This document shows, in pieces, positions 1 through 8,523 of a DNA stretch of 64,000 bases (position 1 is the stretch's first letter; every line of letters starts with the position of its first letter). Origin of the DNA: Schaalia sp. 19OD2882 (lineage in GTDB: Bacteria; Actinomycetota; Actinomycetes; Actinomycetales; Actinomycetaceae); contig NZ_CP065521.1 of assembly GCF_018986735.1 (NCBI RefSeq), forward strand, positions 1,736,001-1,800,000. The letters run 5' to 3'. The notes under the pieces were generated by a model. The model was not told where the DNA came from and did not search any database. It saw nothing but the letters and a program-made list of their open reading frames with translations. A program made the position numbers and the translations under genes.

Positions 1-1450
1 GGGGTTCGATCCCCAGGTATTCGAGTGTGCTGGCAAGGACGAGCGTGGAGTCGAGGCATGTGGCAAGTCCTCCGTCAAGGACCTCTTCAGCCGTGCGAAC
101 TCGTTGGCCGACTTCTCCCCAGTTGGTCGGGGGCAGGGCGTACGAGATCCCTCGGTCGTGGAAGGCGGTGCACACCGCCTCGACCGTGGCGTCGACCCTT
201 CCGGGCGCACCCGCGTACCCGTCCAGCGCAGAACTACCGGTGCGCTCCGCCAATACTGCCGAGGCCTCCTTTGCCAGGCGCGCAATCTCGGGGTGTTGTG
301 GCTGGACGAATGTCGCCAAGCTCGCGGCGGCGAAGTGGTCATCCCCCGCAAGGATCCACTGTCGGGAGGACAGGACGCGTGGTCCGGGGACGGATTCGGA
401 TCGGGAATCCCCTCCGGACTCCAGTGTGAGCGTGAGCGTCGAGCGGGATTCCTCCATCGCCTGGAGCAGCGCCGAGTCCTCGAAGGTGAGCTCGACGCTG
501 TGCTCCACCGGGGCGGTGTCGACTTTGGGCAGAAGGAACGACACTGGCTTCACCAGCATCGACGAGTCGTCCGAGATCGTCAGCGAGACACGGACGTCAT
601 CCACCTCTGTGGGAGTTTCCGCCGGACGAACAGCCGGCAGCACGATTGCGGGAAGACCGTCCTCGAAGTCGTGGTACACGGCCTGTTCGTCATCCGCATC
701 GACATCGTCTTGCGGCGTTGCTCGTGCCACATGCATTCGAAGGGTGAGGGTGGGCGTCAGACGTGCGACCGCGTGGGCGTAGGACAGAACCGGAGGAAGG
801 CTCACCTCCACTGCGAGGGAATCGAGGGCCGAGCCCGACTCGAAAGGCCCAGTCGGGGACTGTGGACTCCAGGAGGTGTCCACGCGGAGCGGCTGAGGCG
901 CCCCGGGCGCAAAGGCCGCGAATGCTCCATCAGTTGATTCTTGCGAACCTGTGGGCGACCCCGGAGTCGGAACCGGTTCGTGCACGGGAGCACCACCGCC
1001 ACTCGTTGACGCATCAGGACCGGAAGAGTCCTCATTGGCTTTGATCCGGGAGTACTCAATGAGCTGCCTTCGAACTTCTGCAGCTCCTTCAGGGGCATCG
1101 ATGGCATCCAGGACATCGATCACCTGACCGAGGATCGTGTAGACCTCATGGTCCTGCAACCTCTGTTGGTGGGCAACTCGATTCCGCGCATGACGGATTT
1201 CGTGGAGCTTTGAACGAAATGCGATGTCAGTGGCGAGGAAGGGCCGTCCATCGGAATCCCGACCAGTGAGAACCCGGATCTGCTGGGAGAGGTCGTCAAG
1301 GGAACGGTGCTCCCACGACGAATGACGGGATGCTGATTCCCAATCGATGTCGGGAAGCTCCTCCGCGAGCCGTCGGCGCACATGGGCACCCAAGTAGGGC
1401 GGGAGAATCTCCATCACGACGCGGTTGACAACCCCTTCGTTCACCGACAC
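1..1450 (-). CDS. N-terminal part of a large HEPN (Swt1-like) / DUF4011-type protein, runs off the left edge
   Basis: The minus strand is open from the left edge to 1618. The best start is GTG at 1448-1450: AAGGAG lies at 1459-1464, 8 bases upstream, whereas GTG at 1454-1456 is only 2 bases from it. About 483 residues are visible. Residues 5-120 look like a Swt1-type HEPN domain, with the R-x4-H signature RNRVAH at 89-94. A Ser/Pro/Gly-rich linker follows, then a beta-rich section. The visible part ends in a stretch with a Cys (TCLDSTLVLASTLEYLG) resembling the transglutaminase-like segment that precedes DUF4011 in giant SF1-helicase proteins. By family knowledge those proteins continue into helicase and nuclease-like domains and are often found near defence genes; none of that part is in this window. 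No antisense frame gives a better protein. Assignment is by pattern only. Confidence 0.7.
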   Translation of the reverse strand, partial: MSVNEGVVNRVVMEILPPYLGAHVRRRLAEELPDIDWESASRHSSWEHRSLDDLSQQIRVLTGRDSDGRPFLATDIAFRSKLHEIRHARNRVAHQQRLQDHEVYTILGQVIDVLDAIDAPEGAAEVRRQLIEYSRIKANEDSSGPDASTSGGGAPVHEPVPTPGSPTGSQESTDGAFAAFAPGAPQPLRVDTSWSPQSPTGPFESGSALDSLAVEVSLPPVLSYAHAVARLTPTLTLRMHVARATPQDDVDADDEQAVYHDFEDGLPAIVLPAVRPAETPTEVDDVRVSLTISDDSSMLVKPVSFLLPKVDTAPVEHSVELTFEDSALLQAMEESRSTLTLTLESGGDSRSESVPGPRVLSSRQWILAGDDHFAAASLATFVQPQHPEIARLAKEASAVLAERTGSSALDGYAGAPGRVDATVEAVCTAFHDRGISYALPPTNWGEVGQRVRTAEEVLDGGLATCLDSTLVLASTLEYLGIEP

Positions 1451-1688
1451 GGACACCACTCCTTGGCTCACACGCACTGTTCCGACGACGATGCCGGACC
1501 TTTGAACACTAGTCGCCACCGCAGACGATCCAGAAATCAACTCACGAGCCGACTTCTCAACTCGAAAAGCCCATGAGAACACCCCTGTCGGGCATTCACC
1601 CAACAGATCCAGGGGTCTTCACCACTGTGAGAACTCGACACCCTCTGACGCGCCGGGGCCCCGAGTCGTCACATGGGACGCAACGCCC

Positions 1689-3080
1689 TCAGCAGGCGCC
1701 GAGGCGCTCGATCAGCCAAGTCTTGACCTCACCCAGCGGGATGCGTTCCTGGACCATCGTGTCGCGGTCGCGCACGGTCACGGCCCCGTCCTGGACCGAA
1801 TCGAAGTCGTAGGTGACGCAGTACGGGGTGCCGATCTCGTCCTGGCGGCGATAGCGGCGGCCCACCGCGCCGGCGTCATCGTAGTCGACGTTCCAGATCT
1901 GGCGCAGTTCCGCAGCCAACTCCCTCGCCGGGCCGGTCAGTTCATCCTTGCGCGAGAGCGGGAAGACGGCCACTTTGACCGGGGACAGGCGCGGATCCAA
2001 CTTGAGGACCACGCGGGTGTCCACCCCACCCTTGGTGTTGGGAGCCTGGTCCTCGTGGTAGGCCTCGACGAGGAAAGCCATGAGGGAACGGGTCAGACCC
2101 GCCGAAGGTTCGATGACGTAGGGGACCCATCGCTCGCCGGTGGCCTGGTCGAAGAAGTCGAGCTTCGTGCCCGAAGCCTGTGCGTGCACACTCAAGTCGT
2201 AGTCGGTACGGTTCGCGATGCCTTCGAGTTCTCCCCACTGGCCGCCCTGGAAGCCGAAGCGGTACTCGATGTCCACAGTGCGCTTGGAGTAGTGCGAGAG
2301 CTTCTCGGCCGGGTGCTCGTACAAGCGCAGGTTCTCCGGGTCGATACCCAGATCCACGTACCAGTCACGCCGGTGGTCGATCCAATACTGGTGCCATTCC
2401 TCGTCCGTGCCCGGCGCGCAGAAGAACTCCAACTCCATCTGCTCGAACTCGCGCGTGCGGAAGATGAAGTTGCCGGGGGTGATCTCGTTGCGGAAGGACT
2501 TGCCGATCTGGCCGATGCCGAAAGGCGGCTTCCTGCGCGCCGCGGTGGCCACATTGGCGTAGTTGATGAAGATGCCCTGAGCGGTCTCGGGACGCAGGTA
2601 GTGCAGGCCCGCCTCGTCGTCGACAGGACCCAAGTAGGTCTTGAGCAGTCCGGAGAACGCGCGGGGCTCGGTCCAGCTGCCGGGCTGGCCGGTGACCGGG
2701 TCCGGGACCATGTCCAGGGTCACCGCGTCGGGGTCCAGACCCTTGCGCTCGGCGTACTCCTCGATCAGCTGGTCGACACGGTAACGCTTGTGGGTGTGCA
2801 GGGACTCCACCAGTGGATCGGTGAAGGCCTTGACATGGCCGGAGGCCACCCAGGTCTCGCGAGGCAGGATGACCGAGGAGTCCAGGCCCACGACGTCCTC
2901 GCGGGAGCGGACCATGTACTGCCACCACTGGCGCTTGATGTTCTCCTTGAGCTCCACTCCCAAGGGCCCGTAGTCCCAGGCGCTGCGGGTACCACCGTAG
3001 ATCTCACCGCAGGGGAAGACGAAGCCTCGGCGCTTTGCCAGGCTGATGACCGAATCGAGACGCGAGGGGCCCTTTGCCAC
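1689..3080 (-). CDS. glyS: Glycyl-tRNA synthetase (dimeric class II type)
   Basis: Charges tRNA-Gly with glycine in the cytosol. The 463-residue product is the single-chain alpha2 type, not the glyQ/glyS alpha2beta2 type. It carries the N-terminal signature [15 protein letters not shown], the class II motif 2 region ([10 protein letters not shown], then [11 protein letters not shown]) and motif 3 ([10 protein letters not shown]), followed by an anticodon-binding domain. The start is taken as GTG at 3078-3080 because AAGGAG lies 7 bases upstream; a longer in-frame start at 3110 would add ten atypical residues and lacks such a site. It stands alone between the mal operon and the left-edge gene on the same strand. 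Confidence 0.96.
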   Translation of the reverse strand: MAKGPSRLDSVISLAKRRGFVFPCGEIYGGTRSAWDYGPLGVELKENIKRQWWQYMVRSREDVVGLDSSVILPRETWVASGHVKAFTDPLVESLHTHKRYRVDQLIEEYAERKGLDPDAVTLDMVPDPVTGQPGSWTEPRAFSGLLKTYLGPVDDEAGLHYLRPETAQGIFINYANVATAARRKPPFGIGQIGKSFRNEITPGNFIFRTREFEQMELEFFCAPGTDEEWHQYWIDHRRDWYVDLGIDPENLRLYEHPAEKLSHYSKRTVDIEYRFGFQGGQWGELEGIANRTDYDLSVHAQASGTKLDFFDQATGERWVPYVIEPSAGLTRSLMAFLVEAYHEDQAPNTKGGVDTRVVLKLDPRLSPVKVAVFPLSRKDELTGPARELAAELRQIWNVDYDDAGAVGRRYRRQDEIGTPYCVTYDFDSVQDGAVTVRDRDTMVQERIPLGEVKTWLIERLGAC

Positions 3081-3200
3081 GTGTGTGCTCCTTGTGATGT
3101 GGTGGCGCACCTGGCTGGGGCGCCACTGTCACGGGGAAGTCTACCGGCGCCCCGCGCCTGCCCCGTCCTCGTCCCACCTCCACTCCCCCACACGCCACGA

Positions 3201-3237
3201 GGGCGGTGCCGGCCCGGAAACCCGGACGGCACCGCCC
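3201..3237 (-). terminator. Hairpin terminator after malG
   Basis: A perfect 11-bp stem (3201-3211 with 3227-3237) encloses a GC-rich loop that can pair further. It lies 22 bases past the malG stop on the minus strand and before glyS. There is no T-run, which is common for actinobacterial terminators. Confidence 0.6.
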
Positions 3238-3258
3238 CCGGTGGGAGGCTCGGACCCG

Positions 3259-4164
3259 TCAGCCCTTGACCGCGCCGGCGGTCAGGCCCGAGACGATGTA
3301 CTTCTGCAGGTGCTGGAACAGGGCGATGACCGGGATGGCGGCCACCACGGCACCTGCGGCGAACACGCCCCACGGGGCGTTGCGTTCGTCGGATGCCCAG
3401 TTGAACATGCCCACCGCCAGCGTGAACTGGTCGGGTTGCTGCAGGACGACCTTGGCGATGACGAAGTCACCGAAGCTGCTGATGAAGGACAGCAGTGAGA
3501 CCACTGCCAGGACGGGCAGCACCAGCGGCATGATGATCGTCCAGAAGGTCTGGGAGTGCGAGCAGCCGTCGATCATGGCGGCCTCGTCCAACTCTCGGGG
3601 AATCGAGTTGAAGAAGCCGTAGAGCAGGAAGGTGTTCGACCCGAGCGCACCGCCCAGGTAGACGGCCACCAGACCCAGCTTCGAGTTCAGACCGATGATC
3701 GGGAAGACGTCCTGGATGCCGAGCAGCAGCAGGTACAGGGCCACGAAGGCCAGCATCTGCGGGAACATCTGCACCAGCAGCAGGAAGGTCAGTGTGCCCC
3801 TGCGGCCGCGGAAACGGAAGCGGCTGAAGGCGTATGCCGCTGCCGCGCCCATGAGGACGGTGCCGACCGCCGTGATCGAGGAGACGATGAGCGAGTTGAC
3901 GATCCAGTTCCAGTACTGGCCGCCGTTGCGCTGTCCCAAGGCGATGTAGTTGTCCGCCGAGAACGAGGTGAACAGCTGGTTGGAGCCGGTCAGGGTCGCG
4001 TTGGGGACCAAGGACACCGACAACACGTACAGCAGCGGCACGACGCAGTAGATGATGACGAGGACGCCGACGACGTGGCGCCAGCCGACTTCACTGACCC
4101 AACGCCATCCGGTCAGGGAGGTGTGGAGCTTCTGAGGCTTCGAGGATGCGGTTGTGGTGGACAT
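3259..4164 (-). CDS. malG: Maltose/maltodextrin-type ABC transporter permease MalG
   Basis: Inner-membrane permease of a carbohydrate ABC importer, 301 residues with about six membrane segments. The first segment is at residues 32-53. The EAA loop that docks the ATPase is seen as DEAAMIDGCSHSQTFW followed by IIMPLVLP near residues 190-215. The start ATG overlaps the malF stop by one base, so the two permeases are translationally coupled. No ATPase gene is present in the operon; a shared MsmK/MalK-type ATPase encoded elsewhere is the usual arrangement in Gram-positive bacteria. The substrate is inferred from family likeness; maltose/maltodextrin fits best. Confidence 0.9.
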   Translation of the reverse strand: MSTTTASSKPQKLHTSLTGWRWVSEVGWRHVVGVLVIIYCVVPLLYVLSVSLVPNATLTGSNQLFTSFSADNYIALGQRNGGQYWNWIVNSLIVSSITAVGTVLMGAAAAYAFSRFRFRGRRGTLTFLLLVQMFPQMLAFVALYLLLLGIQDVFPIIGLNSKLGLVAVYLGGALGSNTFLLYGFFNSIPRELDEAAMIDGCSHSQTFWTIIMPLVLPVLAVVSLLSFISSFGDFVIAKVVLQQPDQFTLAVGMFNWASDERNAPWGVFAAGAVVAAIPVIALFQHLQKYIVSGLTAGAVKG

Positions 4165-5768
4165 CAGATCTCCTCCATTGCCTTGGACTGGCGGAAGCCC
4201 AACCAGGCGATGACACCGACGACGATGAAGATGACGATCGACATGGCCGAGGCCAGGCCGTAGTCCTTCGTGCCGCCCTCGAAGGCGATCTTGTAGACCA
4301 TCGAGATGAGGATGTCGGTCTCACCCACCGGTACGGACAGGCCCGGGTAGGTCGGGCCGCCGTTGGTGAGCATGTAGATGAGCGAGAAGTTGTTGAAGTT
4401 GAAGGCGAAGGAGGCGATGAGCAGCGGCACCGTCGACTGCAGCACCAGCGGCAGTTTGACGGAGAAGACGGTGCGCAGGGGACCTGCGCCGTCGATCTTC
4501 GCGGCCTCCATGCAGTCACTGGGCAGCGACTGCAGGGCTCCCATGCACACGAGGAACATGTAGGGGAAACCCAGCCACAGGTTCACGCCCAGGATCGCGA
4601 CCTTGGCCAGCAGGCCGTCGGTGAGCCACGGAACCTCGGTTCCCCCCAGGAGCACCTGGTTGACGAAACCGAATTTTTCGTTGAGCATCCCTCGCCACAC
4701 AAGGGTCGCCAGGAACCCGGGGAAGGCGTAGGGCAGGATGAGCAGCGACTGGTACAGGCGCCGTCCCTTGACCCTTTCGTCGGCGAAGACCAGAGCCAGG
4801 AAGAGTCCGAAGGCGAAGGTCGTCAGCACTGACAGGATCGCGAAGGCGAAGGACCAGCCCAGCGACTTGAAGAAGGGGCCGGCCAGGTCGGAGGAGGCGA
4901 AGACGTTCGTGTAGTTCTCCACTCCGACGAAGACCCGCCAGCCGGGCTTGAGCGTCTCACCGTTGTCGGCGATGAAGAAGCCCTTGTCCGCAGAGGCCTT
5001 GTAGACGACTCCGGTCTGGGAGTTCGTCATGGTGTCGGCGGCCTGGTCGTAGGTGAGCAGCGACTTGGCCAGGTAGGCGGTGGTGCCGGTGTCCGACTTG
5101 TAGAAGCCGGCGTCGGGATCTTCAGAGGCCCGGGCCGACAGTTCCTTGAGTTGGGTCTGTCGGGCGACGATCTGCTCGAAGGTGAGGATCGTCTCTCCCG
5201 GGACCTCGGTGATGGCCGTGTCGGTGGCGGTGGCCCCCTCCACGGGTGCCAGCGGGGTGGTGGCGTCGCCGACCATGACCTTCTTGGTCTCGGGGTCGAC
5301 GATGGCCAGTCCCAGGTGGTCTCCTCGGTCGAGGATCGCGGCGGGGACGTCGACGGCGCCTTCGGCGCGCGCCTGGTTCTGGGTGAGGATCGCCTCGACG
5401 GCGTCCTCCTTGGTGGAGTTGTGACCCTGGCCGTAGTTCGTCAGCGACACGTAGCCGGTGTAGCCCATGACGAAGACCTGGTAGACCAGCAGGAAGATCA
5501 TGCCGGGGATCAGGTACTTCCCGGGCACCATCTTGGTGGAGAAGTAGATGTAGTTGAAGGCGATGAGGAACAGGACCAGGACGACGACGATGGTCCAGGA
5601 CTGGACGAGGCCGGCGGTGACGACCCCGTAGATGCCGAGGGCATCGATGAGGGCCATGAGGACGAGCTTGACGAGGAAGCCCGGTTTGGTGACGTCACGC
5701 GCATGTGAGGGCTTGTAGGAGGGCTTTTTCGCTTCCGAGGTCGGAGGCACTGTGGGTGTGGAACTCAT
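4164..5768 (-). CDS. malF: Maltose/maltodextrin-type ABC transporter permease MalF
   Basis: Partner permease of MalG, 534 residues. Membrane segments occur in the N-terminal 100 residues, followed by a long extracytoplasmic insertion (about residues 110-270) corresponding to the large loop of MalF proteins. The C-terminal permease core carries the EAA loop CMEAAKIDGAGPLRTVF. The start at 5768 is supported by GGAAG 7 bases upstream. It follows malE after a 224-base spacer holding a strong hairpin, which probably sets a lower permease level relative to binding protein. Confidence 0.9.
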   Translation of the reverse strand: MSSTPTVPPTSEAKKPSYKPSHARDVTKPGFLVKLVLMALIDALGIYGVVTAGLVQSWTIVVVLVLFLIAFNYIYFSTKMVPGKYLIPGMIFLLVYQVFVMGYTGYVSLTNYGQGHNSTKEDAVEAILTQNQARAEGAVDVPAAILDRGDHLGLAIVDPETKKVMVGDATTPLAPVEGATATDTAITEVPGETILTFEQIVARQTQLKELSARASEDPDAGFYKSDTGTTAYLAKSLLTYDQAADTMTNSQTGVVYKASADKGFFIADNGETLKPGWRVFVGVENYTNVFASSDLAGPFFKSLGWSFAFAILSVLTTFAFGLFLALVFADERVKGRRLYQSLLILPYAFPGFLATLVWRGMLNEKFGFVNQVLLGGTEVPWLTDGLLAKVAILGVNLWLGFPYMFLVCMGALQSLPSDCMEAAKIDGAGPLRTVFSVKLPLVLQSTVPLLIASFAFNFNNFSLIYMLTNGGPTYPGLSVPVGETDILISMVYKIAFEGGTKDYGLASAMSIVIFIVVGVIAWLGFRQSKAMEEI

Positions 5769-5936
5769 GTGATCACTTCCGGGTCATTCAGGAGGGGTTC
5801 ACGAGGAGGAGCATCGCTCCACCCATCGTCGGGGATGACGGTGCCGGATCGATGGAGATCGGTGCACACGAAATGACGACGGGGTTGGTCGCGGGTCTTC
5901 GTCGACCTCGCGCCGGGCCGTAGGGCCCGCTTGCCA

Positions 5937-5979
5937 AGGGGCCCCGGACGCACACGCACTCGATGCGCCCGGGGCCCCT
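5937..5979 (-). terminator. Intercistronic hairpin between malE and malF
   Basis: An 11-bp stem (5937-5947 with 5969-5979, including GGGGCCCCGG/CCGGGGCCCC) begins just past the malE stop. In binding-protein operons such structures stabilise the upstream message or act as partial terminators, giving excess binding protein. The structure is seen; its role is inferred. Confidence 0.6.
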
Positions 5980-5992
5980 GGAGGACGTCACA

Positions 5993-7273
5993 TCACTTGG
6001 TGATGGCCTTCTCGATGTTGCCGACCATGGCGGCCCAGGCATCGGCCGGAGCTTCCTTGCCGGCGACGATGTTGCCTTCAGTGGCTCCCCAGAACTTCCA
6101 CACGGCCGACATGGCCGGGATGGCGGGCATCGGGAGGCCCTTGCCGGAGACCTCGGCGAAGGCCTTGAGGTCAGGATCGGAAACCTTCTCGGCGACCGAG
6201 GTCATGGCCGGGACGCGGCCACCCAGGTCGAACATCTTCTGCTGACCGGCCTCGGAGCTCATGTAGTCCATGAACTGCTTGACGAGCAGCGGGTTGGTGG
6301 ACTTCTGCGAGGCGAAGAAGGCCTGGACACCGACGAAGGGCTGGGCGTCCTTGCCGCCGGCGGAGGGGATGGGCAGGACGGAAACGTCCATGCCGGCCTC
6401 ACGGAAGGCGGTGACGTTCCACGGACCGGTGACGATGTAGGGGGTCTTGCCGTCGAGGAAGAGTTGCTTGGCGATGTCGGCGGTCACGGCCAGGTCGAGG
6501 ACTCCTGCCGCCCCCTGGGCCTTCATCCACTCGGCGAACTGGGTGCCTTCGGCGCCCTTCATGCCGAGCTCAGTGGTGTAGGAGCCGTCCGCGTCCTGCT
6601 TGAAGACGGGGGCGCCGAAAGAGGTCTGGAAGGCGTAGAGGTGGTAGGGGTCGTGCTCGCCGTTGGCGCCGGCCTGGACGACGAAGGGACGCTCGACATT
6701 GGCGGCCTTGCCGGAGGTGATCATCTCGTCGTAGGTCTTCGGAGTGTCCTTGGTCAGCTTGTTGTTGCGGACCAGGGCGACGGACTCGACGGCGTAGGGA
6801 ACGCCGTAGGTCTGGCCACCGTAGGTGACACCCTGGACGGAGGCGGGCGAGAACTTGTCCTTGACGGCGGCGATGTCGGCGGTGGCGACCACGCCGTTCT
6901 CGACCAGCTGACCCAGGCGGTCGTGGGCGGTGACGACGATGTCCGGGCCGTTGCCGGTGGGAACCTGGGTGATGAATTCCTTGGCAATGTCCGCAGTCGG
7001 CTTCTGGACGACGTTGAGGCCGATCTTCGTCGCCGCGGTGAAGTCACCGGCGAACTGAAGCAGCTGCGGGTAACGGGTGTCGTCGGCCCAGATGGTCAGG
7101 GTGCCGAGCTCGCCGGTGGTGCCGCCGGCCGACTGGTTCGCATCTGCGCCGGACTGCGCCATCGCGCCCGAGCCCATGGCGTCGCCGCTGGCCGGGGTCG
7201 TGGTGGTGCCGCCGCAGGCGGCCAGAGTGGCGGTCAGCGCGATGGCTCCCATCGCCGCAATGCCTCGTCGCAT
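5993..7273 (-). CDS. malE: Extracellular maltose/maltodextrin-type binding lipoprotein MalE
   Basis: Family 1 solute-binding lipoprotein that captures sugar and delivers it to MalFG. The start ATG at 7271-7273 has AGGAG 5 bases upstream and gives 426 residues; a longer frame to 7504 would run into the regulator and lacks a signal. The signal peptide ends in a lipobox (LAAC, lipid Cys20), followed by a Gly/Ser/Thr-rich linker. The mature part has typical motifs (LTIWADD; GPDIVVTAHDRLGQL; YGVPYAVESVALVRN; GPWN). It is first in malE-malF-malG and faces lacI across an operator-bearing intergenic region. Confidence 0.92.
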   Translation of the reverse strand: MRRGIAAMGAIALTATLAACGGTTTTPASGDAMGSGAMAQSGADANQSAGGTTGELGTLTIWADDTRYPQLLQFAGDFTAATKIGLNVVQKPTADIAKEFITQVPTGNGPDIVVTAHDRLGQLVENGVVATADIAAVKDKFSPASVQGVTYGGQTYGVPYAVESVALVRNNKLTKDTPKTYDEMITSGKAANVERPFVVQAGANGEHDPYHLYAFQTSFGAPVFKQDADGSYTTELGMKGAEGTQFAEWMKAQGAAGVLDLAVTADIAKQLFLDGKTPYIVTGPWNVTAFREAGMDVSVLPIPSAGGKDAQPFVGVQAFFASQKSTNPLLVKQFMDYMSSEAGQQKMFDLGGRVPAMTSVAEKVSDPDLKAFAEVSGKGLPMPAIPAMSAVWKFWGATEGNIVAGKEAPADAWAAMVGNIEKAITK

Positions 7274-7333
7274 GTCAACTCCTGTTGTCGTGGGTGGGAC
7301 GGGCTGCCGATCCGACAACCCCGTCGGTGAAAG

Positions 7334-7400
7334 CAAATGTAACTGTTTCACGGCGCTTTCTGCAATGCGTTTCTGCATGGTTTCCGGACTGTTACATTTG
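7334..7400. promoter_or_regulatory. Symmetric divergent operator region malE/lacI
   Basis: A perfect 10-base inverted repeat, CAAATGTAAC (7334-7343) and GTTACATTTG (7391-7400), frames the divergent promoters. Each arm holds a TTACAT -10 box for one direction; the lacI-side box is 7392-7397, with only a weak -35 near 7370. TTTCTGCA is also repeated directly at 7357-7364 and 7370-7377. This suggests the regulator controls both malEFG and its own gene. Confidence 0.55.
7337..7365 (-). promoter_or_regulatory. malE promoter with LacI-type operator over the -10
   Basis: On the minus strand, TTGCAG (7360-7365), a 17-base spacer and TTACAT (7337-7342) form a good promoter. The imperfect palindrome TGTAACTGTTTCA (7338-7350) covers the -10. 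That is the form of a LacI-family half-site pair, so repression by the neighbouring regulator is likely. Confidence 0.6.
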
Positions 7401-7443
7401 GGGTCAGAGGACCACCCGATCCACCGACGAGCAAGGACCTTCG

Positions 7444-8523
7444 ATGACGAAGAACCGCACCCGCATGACCGACATCGCGGCGCATGCCGGAGTGTCGATG
7501 GCAACCGTCTCGCGCGTCATCAATGGAACCGGCCAGGTCTCGGAGGACACCCGACACCGGGTCCTGGTGGCCATCGACTCCTTGGGCTATGAACGACCCA
7601 CCCTCGAACGACCCGGAGGCACAAGGACCATCGGCCTGGTCGTCCCCGAGTTGGTCAACCCCATCTTCGCTTCCTTCTCCCACGCCTTGCAGATCAAGAT
7701 CGCCCGCGCGGGGGGCCTGCCGCTGGTGTGCACCCAGACCCCTAGCGGCACCTCGGAGGCCGAGTACGTCAACGCCCTGGTCGGCTACGGCGTCAGTGGA
7801 TTCGTCTTCGTCTCAGGACGCCACGCGGACCACCTGGGAGACACCTACCGGTATGTCGAGCTGCGCGAACGCGGCATCCCCTTCGTCACCATCAATGGTG
7901 CACGCCAAGGCATCGAGGCTCCCGACTTCTCCACGGGCGACGCCCTGGGCATTCGAACCGCGGTGGAACACCTGGTGGCGCTGGGACACACTCGGATCTC
8001 CCTGCTGGGCGGCAAGAGCCACATCGTCCCGGCCGAACGCAAGGTCAAGGCCTTCACAGAGGTCATGCGCGACCTGTTGGGGCAGGCCCATCCGTCGATC
8101 GTGGAAACCTTCTACACCTACGAGGCCGCCGCAGCCGCGATGAAGACTCTGGTCACCCAGGGCACCACTGCCGTCGTGTGCGGATCCGACCTGCAGGCAC
8201 TGGGCGCCATTCGCACCCTTCACGCCCTGGGGCTGGACATCCCCGGGGACGTGTCCGTGGTGGGTTTCGACGACACGCGCCTCATGGCGCACGTCTTCCC
8301 CGCCCTCACCACGGTGCGTCAGCCCGTCCAGGCGATCACCTCCGCCGCAGCCCAGACCCTGTTCGCGATGATCGACGAGGGCCAGTGGCGTGAAGGTCAC
8401 TTCGAGTACACACCCGACCTGGTCGTGCGCCGATCCACCGGACCGGCCCCCGGGAGATCCCGATCACGATCTCCCCACCTCGGCTTTGACAACCATTATC
8501 AGCGGGCGAAAATGGGGGCATGA
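7444..8523 (+). CDS. LacI-family transcriptional regulator of the mal-type operon
   Basis: A 359-residue repressor. The N-terminal HTH (residues 8-27: MTDIAAHAGVSMATVSRVIN) is classic LacI/GalR, followed by a hinge helix and a periplasmic-binding-protein-like sensor domain with the usual C-terminal VVGFDDTRLMAHVFPALTTV region. ATG at 7444 has AAGGA 6 bases upstream; the frame is open further upstream but without a site. It is divergent from malE and probably binds the palindromes between them in response to a sugar. The last 37 bases of its coding sequence hold a Zur-type palindrome and the start of znuA. Confidence 0.92.
   Translation: MTKNRTRMTDIAAHAGVSMATVSRVINGTGQVSEDTRHRVLVAIDSLGYERPTLERPGGTRTIGLVVPELVNPIFASFSHALQIKIARAGGLPLVCTQTPSGTSEAEYVNALVGYGVSGFVFVSGRHADHLGDTYRYVELRERGIPFVTINGARQGIEAPDFSTGDALGIRTAVEHLVALGHTRISLLGGKSHIVPAERKVKAFTEVMRDLLGQAHPSIVETFYTYEAAAAAMKTLVTQGTTAVVCGSDLQALGAIRTLHALGLDIPGDVSVVGFDDTRLMAHVFPALTTVRQPVQAITSAAAQTLFAMIDEGQWREGHFEYTPDLVVRRSTGPAPGRSRSRSPHLGFDNHYQRAKMGA
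8487..8501 (+). promoter_or_regulatory. Zur-type box upstream of znuA
   Basis: TGACAACCATTATCA fits the 7-1-7 palindrome pattern TGAnAAnnnTTnTCA of actinobacterial Zur/Fur sites. It lies 18 bases before the znuA start, inside the 3' end of lacI, and overlaps TTGACA (8486-8491), a possible -35. The downstream genes are a zinc importer and a Zur homologue, so zinc-dependent repression is likely. Confidence 0.6.

Noticed and set aside
1..20. GGGGTTCGATCCCC at the left edge looks like a tRNA T-arm.
   Set aside because: It lies in a long coding frame on the minus strand and no acceptor, anticodon or D-arm partner fits.
2055..3269. 404-codon plus-strand frame opposite glyS.
   Set aside because: Shadow of glyS: no domain likeness and composition of an antisense high-GC frame.
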